A stretch of DNA of 64,000 nt from assembly GCF_012911845.1 (NCBI RefSeq), contig NZ_JAAXCU010000036.1, forward strand, positions 54,723 through 118,722, written 5' to 3'. The notes beneath the pieces were generated by a model. It saw nothing but the letters and a program-made list of their open reading frames with translations, made no database searches and was not told where the DNA came from. Both the position numbers and the translations under genes were made by a program. The DNA comes from Bacillus sp. RO2. GTDB taxonomy: Bacteria; Bacillota; Bacilli; Bacillales; Bacillaceae_I. Positions 23,577-32,162 of this stretch are shown in pieces (the stretch's first letter is position 1; the number at the start of each line of letters is the position of its first letter).

Positions 23577-24023
23577 TTATTTTTCTTCTATGCCTAAAAC
23601 GCGGTTAATTCGTTTTTTTAGCATTTTCATTCCGCTTCCGCCTGCTTGGAAATGACGAAGTTTTCCTTCTTCGTCAAATACGTAATAAGCTGGTACGTAT
23701 TTATTTTCAAAAGCTTCTGTCAGTTTGTGTTCACTATCTACAAAAATCGGTTGTGTTATGTCGTGACCCATTGCCATGGAACGTATCACACCACTATCAA
23801 GGTCATCTTCAGAACGTGGCATGTGTACTGCAATTACGTTTAAGTCGTCGTCATATTCGTCACGCAGTTCATTTATTTCGGGCATGGCTTCTTTACATAA
23901 ATGGCAGCTAACTGACCAGAAGTGGATAAGGGTTGCTTTTCCTTCTAGCTCGTCCATCGTAACTTCTTCGTTGATCCATTCTGTTGCTCCTGTTAGTTCA
24001 GGCATTTGTTCTCTTAATTTCAT
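23577..24023 (-). CDS. TlpA/ResA-like thioredoxin-fold protein, cytoplasmic
   Basis: 148 residues from ATG 24023 with AAGGAGAAGG. FWSVSCHLCKEAMPEI holds the CxxC redox pair (CHLC), and NKYVPAYYVFDEEG the cis-Pro loop. There is no signal peptide or anchor, unlike ResA or StoA, so it probably works in the cytosol as a disulfide reductase. Partner unknown. Monocistronic. Confidence 0.8.
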   Translation of the reverse strand: MKLREQMPELTGATEWINEEVTMDELEGKATLIHFWSVSCHLCKEAMPEINELRDEYDDDLNVIAVHMPRSEDDLDSGVIRSMAMGHDITQPIFVDSEHKLTEAFENKYVPAYYVFDEEGKLRHFQAGGSGMKMLKKRINRVLGIEEK

Positions 24024-24165
24024 TCTTCCTTCTCCTTTTTATACGAGTTATCTTTTTATAATTATTATTATTTAATACGTTTTATATTATATTCATATCA
24101 TTATTTTCTGTCAACCAGATTATACTTATTATCAATAGATAATTAAATTAAATTGCTTATAAACA

Positions 24166-24198
24166 AGAAAAACCGAGCAAAAACGCCCGGTTTTTTAG
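24166..24198 (-). terminator. Terminator of the UMF1 gene
   Basis: Reverse strand AACCGGGC (24192-24185) pairs with GCTCGGTT (24178-24171), with T runs on both sides. Works in both directions. Confidence 0.75.
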
Positions 24199-24232
24199 TT
24201 ACTTGTTTTTTTTCCGCTGTTGATTTGCTGTC

Positions 24233-25561
24233 TTACGCTTCTTTTTTGTATGGTACTTTTAAGGTGATGATTAGGCCGATAAAGGCTAAGACGATTAGGG
24301 AGCCTAGGGCTGTTCGGCTTGCTAGGTTTCCGTAGCCTGCAAGTATCAGTGTGATCGTACCATACAGCAGAGGTCCAACAATGGAAGATACTTTTCCGGA
24401 AAAGGCGAAAAGGCCAAAGAACTGTCCTCTTTTTCCTTCTGGTGTCAACTCAATGATAAACGTTCTTGATGTTACCCATGTTGCACCAAGTGCTACTCCA
24501 AACAAACTTCCTGCAAGCCAAAGCATCCAAGGAGAAATGGCGAATACAGCAAAACATAATGCCACTATTAAGAGTCCCGCTACAGATGCAACGGCGAGCT
24601 TGGAGCCAATATTTCTTGAGATATATCCGTAGATAAACGACCCAATTATACTCGAAACAGTCGAGACCAGATAAAGCAGGATAAATTCAGTTGCCGAGAA
24701 GCCTCCGATAGCCCTAGCATAAATAGCCATCATCGCAATCGCTGTTGCAATTGCGTCATTGATGAAAAAATAAGCAATCATAAAGAGAAATACAGGACGA
24801 TACAGGCGCATTTCTTTAAACGTCTGATATATTTCTTTATAACCGCTGAAAAATGATTTTTTCTCTTGTACTTCTTTCGGCTTTTCTTTAAAAATAAAAA
24901 ACAAAGGCAAGGAGAATAAAAGAAATAATACTCCGGTCGGGATGAAAGCACGATGAAAATCACTATCCCCTACGTATAGGTATACAGTAAGTCCAAGTAA
25001 TGTCCCCAAATACCCAACGGCAATTCCAAATCCTGATATTAATGGCAGTTCTTTTTTAGTTCCCAGGTCTGGAAGCATCGTGTCATAGAAAATGAGCGAG
25101 GAATGGAAGAAAAATTTAGCTACCACAAATAGCAAAAGCACCAAAACAAAACTGATTGGCAATCCGAATATAGTTTGGGAAGTTTGAAGGGATGCAAAGA
25201 CTCCCATGAAGATGGTAGAAAAAACGGCGATTAAGGTAAAAGGAATGATAAACTTTTTCCTTTTGCCTGTTCGGTCAATCATTACACCGAATAACGGGGA
25301 AAACAAAACCAGGAAAAAGCTAGCAGTTGCATTTGCGTACGAAAGAAATGTACTTGCAATTTGATCCATTCTTTCATTTGTCCCGATCACTTCCTGTAGA
25401 TAAAAAGGGAAAAAAATCGTGATGATATTGGATGAAAAAATAGTATTGGCAAAGTCGTAAAGAGCCCAAGAAATAATAGGCAATGAAAAATAGAGGGCCC
25501 AGGGAGATCTTGGTTTTTCTTGTATGCTTCTTTGTTCCATTTTTGGTTCCATATTTGCCAT
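24233..25561 (-). CDS. UMF1-family (Atg22-like) MFS transporter
   Basis: 442 residues from ATG 25561, 8 bases after GGAGG; the ATG at 25576 lies before it. Twelve helices. SWALYDFANTIFSSNI and FFPFYL at the N-terminus and LFGVMIDRTGKRKKF (motif A) are typical of UMF1/Atg22-like transporters. Fungal relatives release amino acids from vacuoles; bacterial substrates are unknown. Monocistronic. Confidence 0.8.
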   Translation of the reverse strand: MANMEPKMEQRSIQEKPRSPWALYFSLPIISWALYDFANTIFSSNIITIFFPFYLQEVIGTNERMDQIASTFLSYANATASFFLVLFSPLFGVMIDRTGKRKKFIIPFTLIAVFSTIFMGVFASLQTSQTIFGLPISFVLVLLLFVVAKFFFHSSLIFYDTMLPDLGTKKELPLISGFGIAVGYLGTLLGLTVYLYVGDSDFHRAFIPTGVLFLLFSLPLFFIFKEKPKEVQEKKSFFSGYKEIYQTFKEMRLYRPVFLFMIAYFFINDAIATAIAMMAIYARAIGGFSATEFILLYLVSTVSSIIGSFIYGYISRNIGSKLAVASVAGLLIVALCFAVFAISPWMLWLAGSLFGVALGATWVTSRTFIIELTPEGKRGQFFGLFAFSGKVSSIVGPLLYGTITLILAGYGNLASRTALGSLIVLAFIGLIITLKVPYKKEA

Positions 25562-25779
25562 TGATTTTTCCTCCATCTTTAATGTTATAGGAAGACTATT
25601 CTCTAATAAACCCTACACTCCTGCTTTCTTCTGTATCTTTTACGAAATATTTACTCCACGCCTCTAATAACGATTATATGCTACTCACCTTCACCAAAAG
25701 AGCTAACTTGCATGAAATCTTTCTTCCTACTTCATACTATCAATAATGAACATGGAGAATTATAAGGAAGGTGACTATC

Positions 25780-26202
25780 TTGAAACGAAAAACGATGTTT
25801 ATTCCATTAGTAATCGTACTCTTATGTGCTTGTACGAATCAAAACGGAAAAGAAAACGTAAAAGGTCCAACTATAACAGAAGAAAGAAAACAACCTGGCT
25901 TGATGTCCAATGATGAGTTAATCAGAGATTCTCGTAATGAAGTATTAATAAACGTAGACAACGCCAGAGACAATAATAACCAGGCTAACATTTCTAAGCA
26001 AGAAGCAAAATCAAGTGTAATGGAATATTTGGAGCTCACTAGGCATGATAGTACAAATTTAACTTATGAAGGAACCAACGGGGATTATTATTTATTCCAT
26101 GCATCAGATCTTGTATATTTTAATAACCAACCTGAGAAATTATCACGAGGATGGTACAAAGTCAATCGATTAACTGGTGAAGTATCTCTTTGGAAAAAAT
26201 AA
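25780..26202 (+). CDS. Small lipoprotein, unknown function
   Basis: 140 residues from TTG 25780, 8 bases after AAGGAAGG. Signal peptide MKRKTMFIPLVIVLLCAC with a lipobox ending at the second Cys. The rest is Asn/Asp-rich, then a compact domain of about 60 residues (SKQEAKSSVMEYLEL, LFHASDLVYF, WYKVNRLTGEVSLW). The final strand pair resembles PepSY-like or YycH-like small domains, but not clearly. Exported and membrane-bound. Confidence 0.65.
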   Translation: MKRKTMFIPLVIVLLCACTNQNGKENVKGPTITEERKQPGLMSNDELIRDSRNEVLINVDNARDNNNQANISKQEAKSSVMEYLELTRHDSTNLTYEGTNGDYYLFHASDLVYFNNQPEKLSRGWYKVNRLTGEVSLWKK

Positions 26203-26250
26203 AAAAGAGGCTGGAGTTGATAAATTACCATCAACCTCAGCCTTCTTATT
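26203..26250. terminator. Bidirectional terminator
   Basis: AGGCTGGAGTTGAT (26208-26221) pairs with ATCAACCTCAGCCT (26230-26243). It has A-rich sequence on the left and TTCTTATTT on the right, and serves the lipoprotein gene and the convergent kinase. Confidence 0.75.
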
Positions 26251-26257
26251 TACATAG

Positions 26258-27517
26258 TTATTTTTTTCCAATAGTTGGCAATACCACAGTGACTTTTGTT
26301 CCACTATGAACCTTGCTTTCATAATGAATTTTACCTTTCATTTCATGAATCAACCTGTTCGTTATCATGCTGCCTAATCCAGTTCCCTTTGTTTTGGTCG
26401 TATAATAGGGTAATCCGAGTTTTCCTAACTGCTCCTCGCTCATCCCTATTCCATTATCAATGAATGTAATTTCAACCAGCCCTTTTTCATCTGCGGGTTT
26501 CTTCAGTATTCTAACATACCCCCCTTGCTCCTCTTCCACTGCCTCAATTCCGTTTTTAATGATGTTCATCAACGCCTGTTTTAAATGTTGTTCATCACTA
26601 TAGATATAATGTTCTCCTTGTAAATTAAGGTCAATGGAAACATTCCGGTATGATCCGAAAGGTCTAAGCAATTCAACTGAGTCTTGAAGAGCTTTATTAA
26701 CATCGATATAAGTTAATGTGAAGTTTGTTGGACGTGCTACTGTCAAATAATTTGTAATGATCTTATTGGTCCGGTCCAATTCATCAAGTATCAGTGGAGC
26801 AAATTGCTTTAGATTTTCATCTTTAGTGTCGGAGTTGATAAACTGAATAAATCCTCTAACCGTTGTGATGGGGTTTCTAATTTCATGGGCAAAAGCTGCT
26901 GCCATTTGACTGACAGTTGAAAGTTTGTCAAGATACAATGTCTCATCAAACTGCTTATTAGCAATGATTAACTTCTCTATTGTATAAATTAAAGCTGTAA
27001 AAGTGAGACCGAATGAAAGAAAATAAACCAAGTAAAAATTAATATCCAAAAAAGATACGGTACTAAACAGGATGAAAATATATACCAAATAATAAAATGA
27101 GATAGTGATTACTCCATACATCACTTTATTTTTACTTCCGAGAAAGCCGGATTGGAATAATATTCCCACTCCAAATGCCAGAATGGAAACAGCGATACCA
27201 ATGTAAACATATTCTCCACCAATTAAGTATCTGAGCATTACCACGATAGCCGTACAAAGTAAACCTGGATACCATCCCCCATATAAAGTAACAATAAGGA
27301 TAGGTATCATCCTAAAGTCAAAGTTGGTGTCTTCAAGTGTTTCAATGGGATATAGCATACAAAGCGTTGCGGAAAATGCACTGAACAGCCCTAGAATAGT
27401 TTGCTTATTAAAATTAATGGGTTTTCTTTTACTGAAGGGAAAAAATAGATTTGCATTGAACATTAGAGAAAAGATGATGGTTATATTAACAATTAATGGT
27501 TTTATTAGATAAATCAT
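26258..27517 (-). CDS. KinB-like membrane sensor histidine kinase
   Basis: 419 residues. Five or six membrane helices fill the first 190 residues (5TMR-LYT type, with LYGGWYPGLLCTAIVV), and there is no extracellular domain. The H box is AAAFAHEIRNPITTVRGF, the N box MNIIKNGIEAVE, G1 DNGIGM and G2 KGTGLG. B. subtilis KinB (428 aa) has this exact layout and feeds phosphate to Spo0F. No response regulator is adjacent, as expected for a phosphorelay kinase. Naming it KinB itself would need a phylogeny. Confidence 0.8.
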   Translation of the reverse strand: MIYLIKPLIVNITIIFSLMFNANLFFPFSKRKPINFNKQTILGLFSAFSATLCMLYPIETLEDTNFDFRMIPILIVTLYGGWYPGLLCTAIVVMLRYLIGGEYVYIGIAVSILAFGVGILFQSGFLGSKNKVMYGVITISFYYLVYIFILFSTVSFLDINFYLVYFLSFGLTFTALIYTIEKLIIANKQFDETLYLDKLSTVSQMAAAFAHEIRNPITTVRGFIQFINSDTKDENLKQFAPLILDELDRTNKIITNYLTVARPTNFTLTYIDVNKALQDSVELLRPFGSYRNVSIDLNLQGEHYIYSDEQHLKQALMNIIKNGIEAVEEEQGGYVRILKKPADEKGLVEITFIDNGIGMSEEQLGKLGLPYYTTKTKGTGLGSMITNRLIHEMKGKIHYESKVHSGTKVTVVLPTIGKK

Positions 27518-27799
27518 TCACAACAAATCCTCCAATTAATAACAACATTACTTACATTACCCAAACCACTCAATTTAATGGGTAAAGTGTAAAAATTTAT
27601 ATTTCTGCATCTCATACATTATAGGCTTATTGAAAGAGTTCGTCTAGAAGCACACGACTTTTTTCTTAATACTCACCTGAATAGTCGGATTTTAAACAAT
27701 TGGAATACTTTGTAAAACCCACTATTAGTACCCACTATCCCTTCTTTGCTTTATAATAAAAAGCAAACCACTCTTTCCTGACAAAGGTGTGAACGAATT

Positions 27800-28348
27800 T
27801 TGGCAATAAAACTTGTAATACTGGGTCTTCTTATGGAAGGAGACAAGCATCCCTATGAAATCCAACAAGTGATGCATGAACGTAATATGGAACAATATAT
27901 CAAAATGGCAAAGGGATCCCTTTATTATGCTGTGGAGCAGTTGCTCAATAAAAAGCTAATTAAAGTAAAACAAGTGGTAACAGATCAGACACGTCCTGAT
28001 AAGACCATATATAGCATTACCCCTGCTGGAAAAGAAGCTTTTCAACAATTACTGAAAAAACAACTACAAGCGGAAAGTACGCACTTTCATCCAATGTACA
28101 CCGCACTAGCTTTTATTCATCTTGGAGATGCAAGCCTGATTAGTGAAGCCCTTTCAGAGAGGATTTCTCATACCAAAATGCAACTTGAAATGCTTGAAAG
28201 AGTGTATAAAAAATTTGGTGTCCACGCCCCTAAAGGGTCACAAGCTATCATGGAAAATGCCCATGCACTCTGTCAAGTTGAATTAAAATGGCTACAAGGA
28301 TTGCAGAAAGATGCAGAAGAAGGATTATTTACTCAAGCAGAAAAATAA
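27800..28348 (+). CDS. PadR family transcriptional regulator
   Basis: 182 residues from TTG 27800. VILGLLMEGDKHPYEIQQVM and GSLYYAVEQLLNKKLI are the PadR winged helix, YSITPAGKEAFQQLL the wing and start of the dimer helix. The long helical C-terminus (about 90-180) is the PadR-s2 type dimerisation domain. PadR proteins usually repress an adjacent efflux or detoxification gene; here neighbours are a kinase and a purine permease, so the target is unclear. Confidence 0.85.
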   Translation: MAIKLVILGLLMEGDKHPYEIQQVMHERNMEQYIKMAKGSLYYAVEQLLNKKLIKVKQVVTDQTRPDKTIYSITPAGKEAFQQLLKKQLQAESTHFHPMYTALAFIHLGDASLISEALSERISHTKMQLEMLERVYKKFGVHAPKGSQAIMENAHALCQVELKWLQGLQKDAEEGLFTQAEK

Positions 28349-28349
28349 A

Positions 28350-28391
28350 AAACAACGCACCCGCATGAATAAGATGGGTGCGTCGTTTTTA
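28350..28391. terminator. Bidirectional terminator between PadR and the purine permease
   Basis: ACGCACCC (28355-28362) pairs with GGGTGCGT (28375-28382), extended by AAC/GTT, with T-rich sequence on either side. Confidence 0.75.
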
Positions 28392-28397
28392 TATCCT

Positions 28398-29693
28398 TTA
28401 ATGTGCCGGAAATAAGATCATTTGGATTAAGAAGATAACTGCAAATACGTAAATGAGTGGATGAACATCTTTCCACTTTCCATTTACAGCTTTCATGATT
28501 GGATACGTAATAAATCCAACAGCAATTCCTGTAGCGATGCTTGAAGTCAATGGCATCGTCAAGATGATGGCGAAAGCAGGGAACGCTTCATCAAAATTTC
28601 CCCATTGTATTTTTGCCAATCCCTCCATCATGAAGCATCCGACAATAATTAATATCGGCGCAGTGATAGCGGGTAAACTTGAAACAGCCGAAATTGCCGG
28701 GGAAAAGAACATGGACAAAAGAAACAAACCAGCCACCACAACAGATGTCAAACCTGTTCTACCGCCTGCGGCAACCCCTGCAGAAGATTCGATATAAGCA
28801 CATGAAGGACTTGTTCCAAGCGCCGCACCAGCTGTCGTTGCAATTGCATCAGAAAGTGTTGCAGGTTTCGTTCTTGCCAATTTGCCATCCTTCATAAATC
28901 CTGCCTGTTCTGAAACTCCCACAAGCGTACCAGTAGAATCAAAAATAGTAACCAGAATGAATGCAAATACAACCGTATATAAACCGTTTGTAACTACTCC
29001 ACTTAGTGCATCTCCAATATGGATGAATTGTGGTGCAGGAGGCATATCCACAATGCCAGTAAAGGAAAGCATATTAAAGAAATAGCCTGCAACTGCCGTT
29101 AAAACCATTCCATAAAACAGAGCTCCAGATACCCTCTTGGCCATAAGAATGAGTGTGATGAACAGCCCACCGATAGAAAGCGCCGTAACAGGACTTGTGA
29201 GATCTCCAAGTGTAATCATCGTTGCTTCACTTGGTACTACAATACCTGCCATTTTCAAACCAAGAAACGCAATGAATAAGCCTATTCCCGCTGTAATTCC
29301 ATATTTCAACGGCGCAGGAATTGCTTCAATTAGCGCCTTTCTTAAATTAGTCAAACTCAAAACAATGATAACAAGCCCTGCTAAAAATACAGTTCCCAAC
29401 ACCGCTTGGTAAGTAAGCCCCTGCGTAGCTACAACACTTGTGAAATATGCATTAAGGCCCATCCCTGGAGCAACCGCAATTGGATACTTTGCATATAGTC
29501 CCATTGTTAACGTGCCTATCACAGCAGCGATAATCGTTGCCATAAACACTTGATCAAACGGAATACCTGCCGCTGATAGAATGGCAGGGTTGACAAAAAT
29601 TATATAAACCATTGTAAGGAAAGTTGTAATTCCCGCTAAAACCTCTTGTTTAATTGATGTATTAAACTTCTTAAAATCAAAATAGTTTTCCAA
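28398..29693 (-). CDS. NCS2/AzgA-type hypoxanthine-guanine permease (PbuG/PbuO-like)
   Basis: 431 residues from TTG 29693. About 13 helices. QEVLAGITTFLTMVYIIFVNP, IAVAPGMGLNAYF, FDSTGTLVGVSEQAG and PALGTSPS-like text (here ALGTSPSCAYIESSAG) are the AzgA signature. The family takes up hypoxanthine, guanine or adenine with protons. No guanine riboswitch core was found upstream; instead there is an inverted ACGAAT/ATTCGT pair that could be a PurR site or a stem-loop. Monocistronic. Confidence 0.9.
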   Translation of the reverse strand: MENYFDFKKFNTSIKQEVLAGITTFLTMVYIIFVNPAILSAAGIPFDQVFMATIIAAVIGTLTMGLYAKYPIAVAPGMGLNAYFTSVVATQGLTYQAVLGTVFLAGLVIIVLSLTNLRKALIEAIPAPLKYGITAGIGLFIAFLGLKMAGIVVPSEATMITLGDLTSPVTALSIGGLFITLILMAKRVSGALFYGMVLTAVAGYFFNMLSFTGIVDMPPAPQFIHIGDALSGVVTNGLYTVVFAFILVTIFDSTGTLVGVSEQAGFMKDGKLARTKPATLSDAIATTAGAALGTSPSCAYIESSAGVAAGGRTGLTSVVVAGLFLLSMFFSPAISAVSSLPAITAPILIIVGCFMMEGLAKIQWGNFDEAFPAFAIILTMPLTSSIATGIAVGFITYPIMKAVNGKWKDVHPLIYVFAVIFLIQMILFPAH

Positions 29694-29707
29694 CTTGAAA
29701 ATCCCCC

Positions 29708-29752
29708 AAAAACGAATGTATTATTGAAACCTTACTAATAATATTCGTTTTC
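29708..29752 (-). promoter_or_regulatory. Inverted CGAAT repeat before the purine permease start
   Basis: AAACGAAT (29710-29717) and ATTCGTTT (29743-29750) flank 25 bases. Inverted CGAA centres resemble paired PurBoxes of Bacillus PurR. It is also a hairpin followed on the reverse strand by TTTTTGGGGGA, which holds the Shine-Dalgarno. Which of the two acts is unclear. The rest of the 426-base gap to 30119 is AT-rich and shows nothing I can name. Confidence 0.4.
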
Positions 29753-30119
29753 TATTGATAATTCAAGAGATAATCGAAAATTTTTGTGCAATAAATAATA
29801 ATTTTTCCGAATCACAAATATCTATACAATTAACTTCCCTTAATTCGACTTTTTTAGATAAATACTCTCCACTTGTTTTCACCATCACAAAGTTGGGTAT
29901 ATTCAAAAATAAGTAACCAAACTAAAATAAATCTTCTGTCACTCATTTACAAAGTTTCCACTATTTTTTCTGATATATCTAAATTTTCTAAAAAATTACT
30001 TCACAAACAGGACAAAATATCAGATAATAGGAAAAAGGATGAAGAACCATACTTTCACATCCTTTTCATGATTCACCCGTAATTACGCATTCCAAAATTC
30101 CGCACAGGGGGTAGAAATT

Positions 30120-30356
30120 ATGAATAAGCATTTTTCTTTTCAACCTGAACAATCTGTTTCCAATTTCAAAAGCTTTGATATGACCAGAGAGGAGAAAGTC
30201 GCTCAAATCATCGTTGACTCTTCTGTCTTTCAATTTCATAAAAACAGGCTGATGAACGAAATAGATCAAGCATTAGGTGATGGTAACCGTCAAAAATTCC
30301 AAAACTTATCCAACGAATATAATACCTTATTAAATCAATTCTCACACTTACAGTAA
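30120..30356 (+). CDS. IDEAL-domain small protein
   Basis: 78 residues from ATG 30120 after AGGGGG. The C-terminal half, FHKNRLMNEIDQALGDGN followed by FQNLSNEYNTLL, matches the IDEAL domain (short helical hairpin around an I-D-x-A-L motif), found in Bacillus YozD, YpiB and ComK-linked proteins. The N-terminus is Phe/Gln-rich and probably disordered. Function unknown. Confidence 0.7.
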   Translation: MNKHFSFQPEQSVSNFKSFDMTREEKVAQIIVDSSVFQFHKNRLMNEIDQALGDGNRQKFQNLSNEYNTLLNQFSHLQ

Positions 30357-30369
30357 AAGATCAAAAGAA

Positions 30370-30402
30370 AAAGAAGCGGAAAGTCATTCCGCTTCTTCTT
30401 GC
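30370..30402. terminator. Bidirectional terminator, overlapping a stop codon
   Basis: AGAAGCGGAA (30375-30384) pairs with TTCCGCTTCT (30391-30400). The TGA of the reverse-strand small protein lies in this stem-loop, so gene end and terminator coincide. Confidence 0.7.
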
Positions 30403-30605
30403 TTTTCGGGGAGCTTTTTCTCTTCTGTTTTCGCTTCTGTATGACAGCAGGAACACTTTTTCTTTGTCTCCTTTTCCTGCTTGTACAAGTAAGCGAGCAC
30501 CCCAATAATCATAAACGAAAAGACCCCTGATGTTGAATCCTGAAAAAACAACTCCTCTGCATACTTTTCCAACAACGTTAACCAAATCTGTAGCACAATA
30601 TCCAT
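30384..30605 (-). CDS. Small single-pass membrane protein with CSCCH motif
   Basis: 73 residues from ATG 30605, 7 bases after AAAGGGGA. An amphipathic N-terminus (MDIVLQIWLTLLEKYAEEL), a membrane helix (about 29-45, FSFMIIGVLAYLY), then a basic stretch with KKKCSCCHTE and an acidic tail. The Cys-Ser-Cys-Cys-His cluster faces the cytosol and could bind metal or form disulfides. Family not recognised. Its terminator stem contains the stop. Confidence 0.55.
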   Translation of the reverse strand: MDIVLQIWLTLLEKYAEELFFQDSTSGVFSFMIIGVLAYLYKQEKETKKKCSCCHTEAKTEEKKLPEKQEEAE

Positions 30606-30886
30606 TACACGATCCCCTTTCAGACGGAATCCAACAGACACCAAATCCCAGTAGATCAAAGGTGAAAGGAGCGCAACCGAAGGCAATGGAGTCGGCAACT
30701 AAAATTATGTGAATATTCTGTGTTTATAATAATTATAAACCTTATGTAAGTTTTTTCCTATCCTACTAGCTTCTTATTTTTATAGGACTTCCCTCGTACG
30801 CCAATGACCAAACAAACGTTTCCCTTCTCTCTCTAGGTATCAAGGAATCCCTCTTCATACCTATAGTTTTACCCCACAAGAATCTC

Positions 30887-30916
30887 TTGGACAAGGGGAA
30901 AAAAGTCGGTTACACT
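30887..30916 (+). promoter_or_regulatory. SigA-like promoter of patA
   Basis: TTGGAC (30887-30892), 18-base spacer, TACACT (30911-30916), 38 bases before the patA start. The remaining upstream gap from 30606 shows no other feature. Confidence 0.55.
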
Positions 30917-30953
30917 AACTTAAAAAGCTTGAATATATAAAGGGGCTATATAA

Positions 30954-32108
30954 ATGGAACATCTTATCAACTCACATGTCCAGGATATTGAGATTTCAGG
31001 TATCCGTAAGTTTTTCAACCTTGTAGCAAAATATGATGATGTACTTTCTCTTACAATTGGGCAACCCGACTTTCCAACACCCATACATGTAAAAGAAGCT
31101 GGGAAAGCTGCCATTGAACTGAATAAAACCGTCTACACACCTAACGCTGGCATTCCCGAACTCAGGAAGGCTGCAGCTGATTTTGTTAAAAAGAAATATA
31201 ACATGGAATATGACCCTGACTCAGAGGTGATTGTTTCCATCGGTGCAAGCCAAGGAATTGACATTGCTTTTCGTACGATATTAGAAGCAGGCACAGAGGT
31301 TATCCTCCCTGGACCAGTCTATCCAGGCTATGAGCCACTCATCAAATTATGCGGTGCAACCCCTGTACATATTGATACCAGAGAAACGGGTTTTCAATTA
31401 ACAGCAGAGCTAATAGAAAGGAATTTAACGAAAAAAACACGTTGTATTATTCTCCCTTATCCATCAAACCCGACAGGAGCAGCAATATCCCAAGCAGAAT
31501 TGCAGAAGATTGCAGCGCTATTGCAAGAAAAAAATATCTTTATTTTGTCCGATGAAATATATAGTGAACTTGTTTTTGAGGGCAACCATCATTCCATTGC
31601 CACTTTGCCTGGCATGAGAGAAAAAACTATCGTCATTAATGGTGTATCAAAATCCCACTCTATGACAGGTTGGAGAATAGGGCTTGTTTTTGGACCCGAA
31701 TTTGTCATGAAACAGATGTTAAAAGTGCATCAGTACAATGTTTCATGCGCAAGCTCCATCTCCCAATACGCCGCATTGCAAGCATTAACAGCAGGGATTA
31801 ATGATGCAGAGGATATGAAAGTACAGTATCAAGAAAGAATGAACTATGTTTATGATCGCCTATTGAATATGGGGCTTGAAGTAGTGAAACCTGCTGGCGC
31901 GTTTTACCTTTTCCCCTCTATAAAGAAATATAATATGAAGTCATTTGACTTTGCGTTGAAACTTGTAGAAGAAACTGGAGTTGCTCTTGTACCAGGCAGT
32001 GCATTTTCCGAACTAGGAGAAGGATATGTAAGACTTTCCTACGCGTACGACATGCCAACGCTTGAAAAAGCCATGGACCGTATAGAACGTTTTTTGAAAG
32101 ACTTGTAA
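30954..32108 (+). CDS. patA: Class I aminotransferase, PatA-like
   Basis: 384 residues from ATG 30954 after AAAGGGG. Type I fold PLP enzyme: LTIGQPDFPTP at the N-terminus, YPSNPTGA for cofactor binding, LSDEIYSELVF with the Asp that holds the pyridine, and VSKSHSMTGWRIG with the Schiff-base Lys (K in SKSHS). The C-terminal Arg in YVRLSYA binds the carboxylate. Length and motifs agree with B. subtilis PatA, an aminotransferase linked to diaminopimelate and lysine metabolism. Monocistronic. Confidence 0.85.
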   Translation: MEHLINSHVQDIEISGIRKFFNLVAKYDDVLSLTIGQPDFPTPIHVKEAGKAAIELNKTVYTPNAGIPELRKAAADFVKKKYNMEYDPDSEVIVSIGASQGIDIAFRTILEAGTEVILPGPVYPGYEPLIKLCGATPVHIDTRETGFQLTAELIERNLTKKTRCIILPYPSNPTGAAISQAELQKIAALLQEKNIFILSDEIYSELVFEGNHHSIATLPGMREKTIVINGVSKSHSMTGWRIGLVFGPEFVMKQMLKVHQYNVSCASSISQYAALQALTAGINDAEDMKVQYQERMNYVYDRLLNMGLEVVKPAGAFYLFPSIKKYNMKSFDFALKLVEETGVALVPGSAFSELGEGYVRLSYAYDMPTLEKAMDRIERFLKDL

Positions 32109-32119
32109 GACACAAATGG

Positions 32120-32160
32120 AAAAGGAACGACTCTCTTCACCAAAGTCGTTCCTTTTTTCT
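32120..32160. terminator. Bidirectional terminator of patA and the TPR gene
   Basis: AAGGAACGACT (32122-32132) pairs with AGTCGTTCCTT (32144-32154) with T runs after it. Confidence 0.85.
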
Positions 32161-32162
32161 TT

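Noticed and set aside
29694..29900. Purine riboswitch upstream of the permease
   Set aside because: None of the conserved loop sequences of the guanine aptamer can be found; only an inverted repeat is present.
29873..30082. Forward-strand 69-codon frame before the IDEAL gene
   Set aside because: No Shine-Dalgarno, low-complexity Ser/Lys/Phe content, and no recognisable motif. The region is plain AT-rich intergenic DNA.
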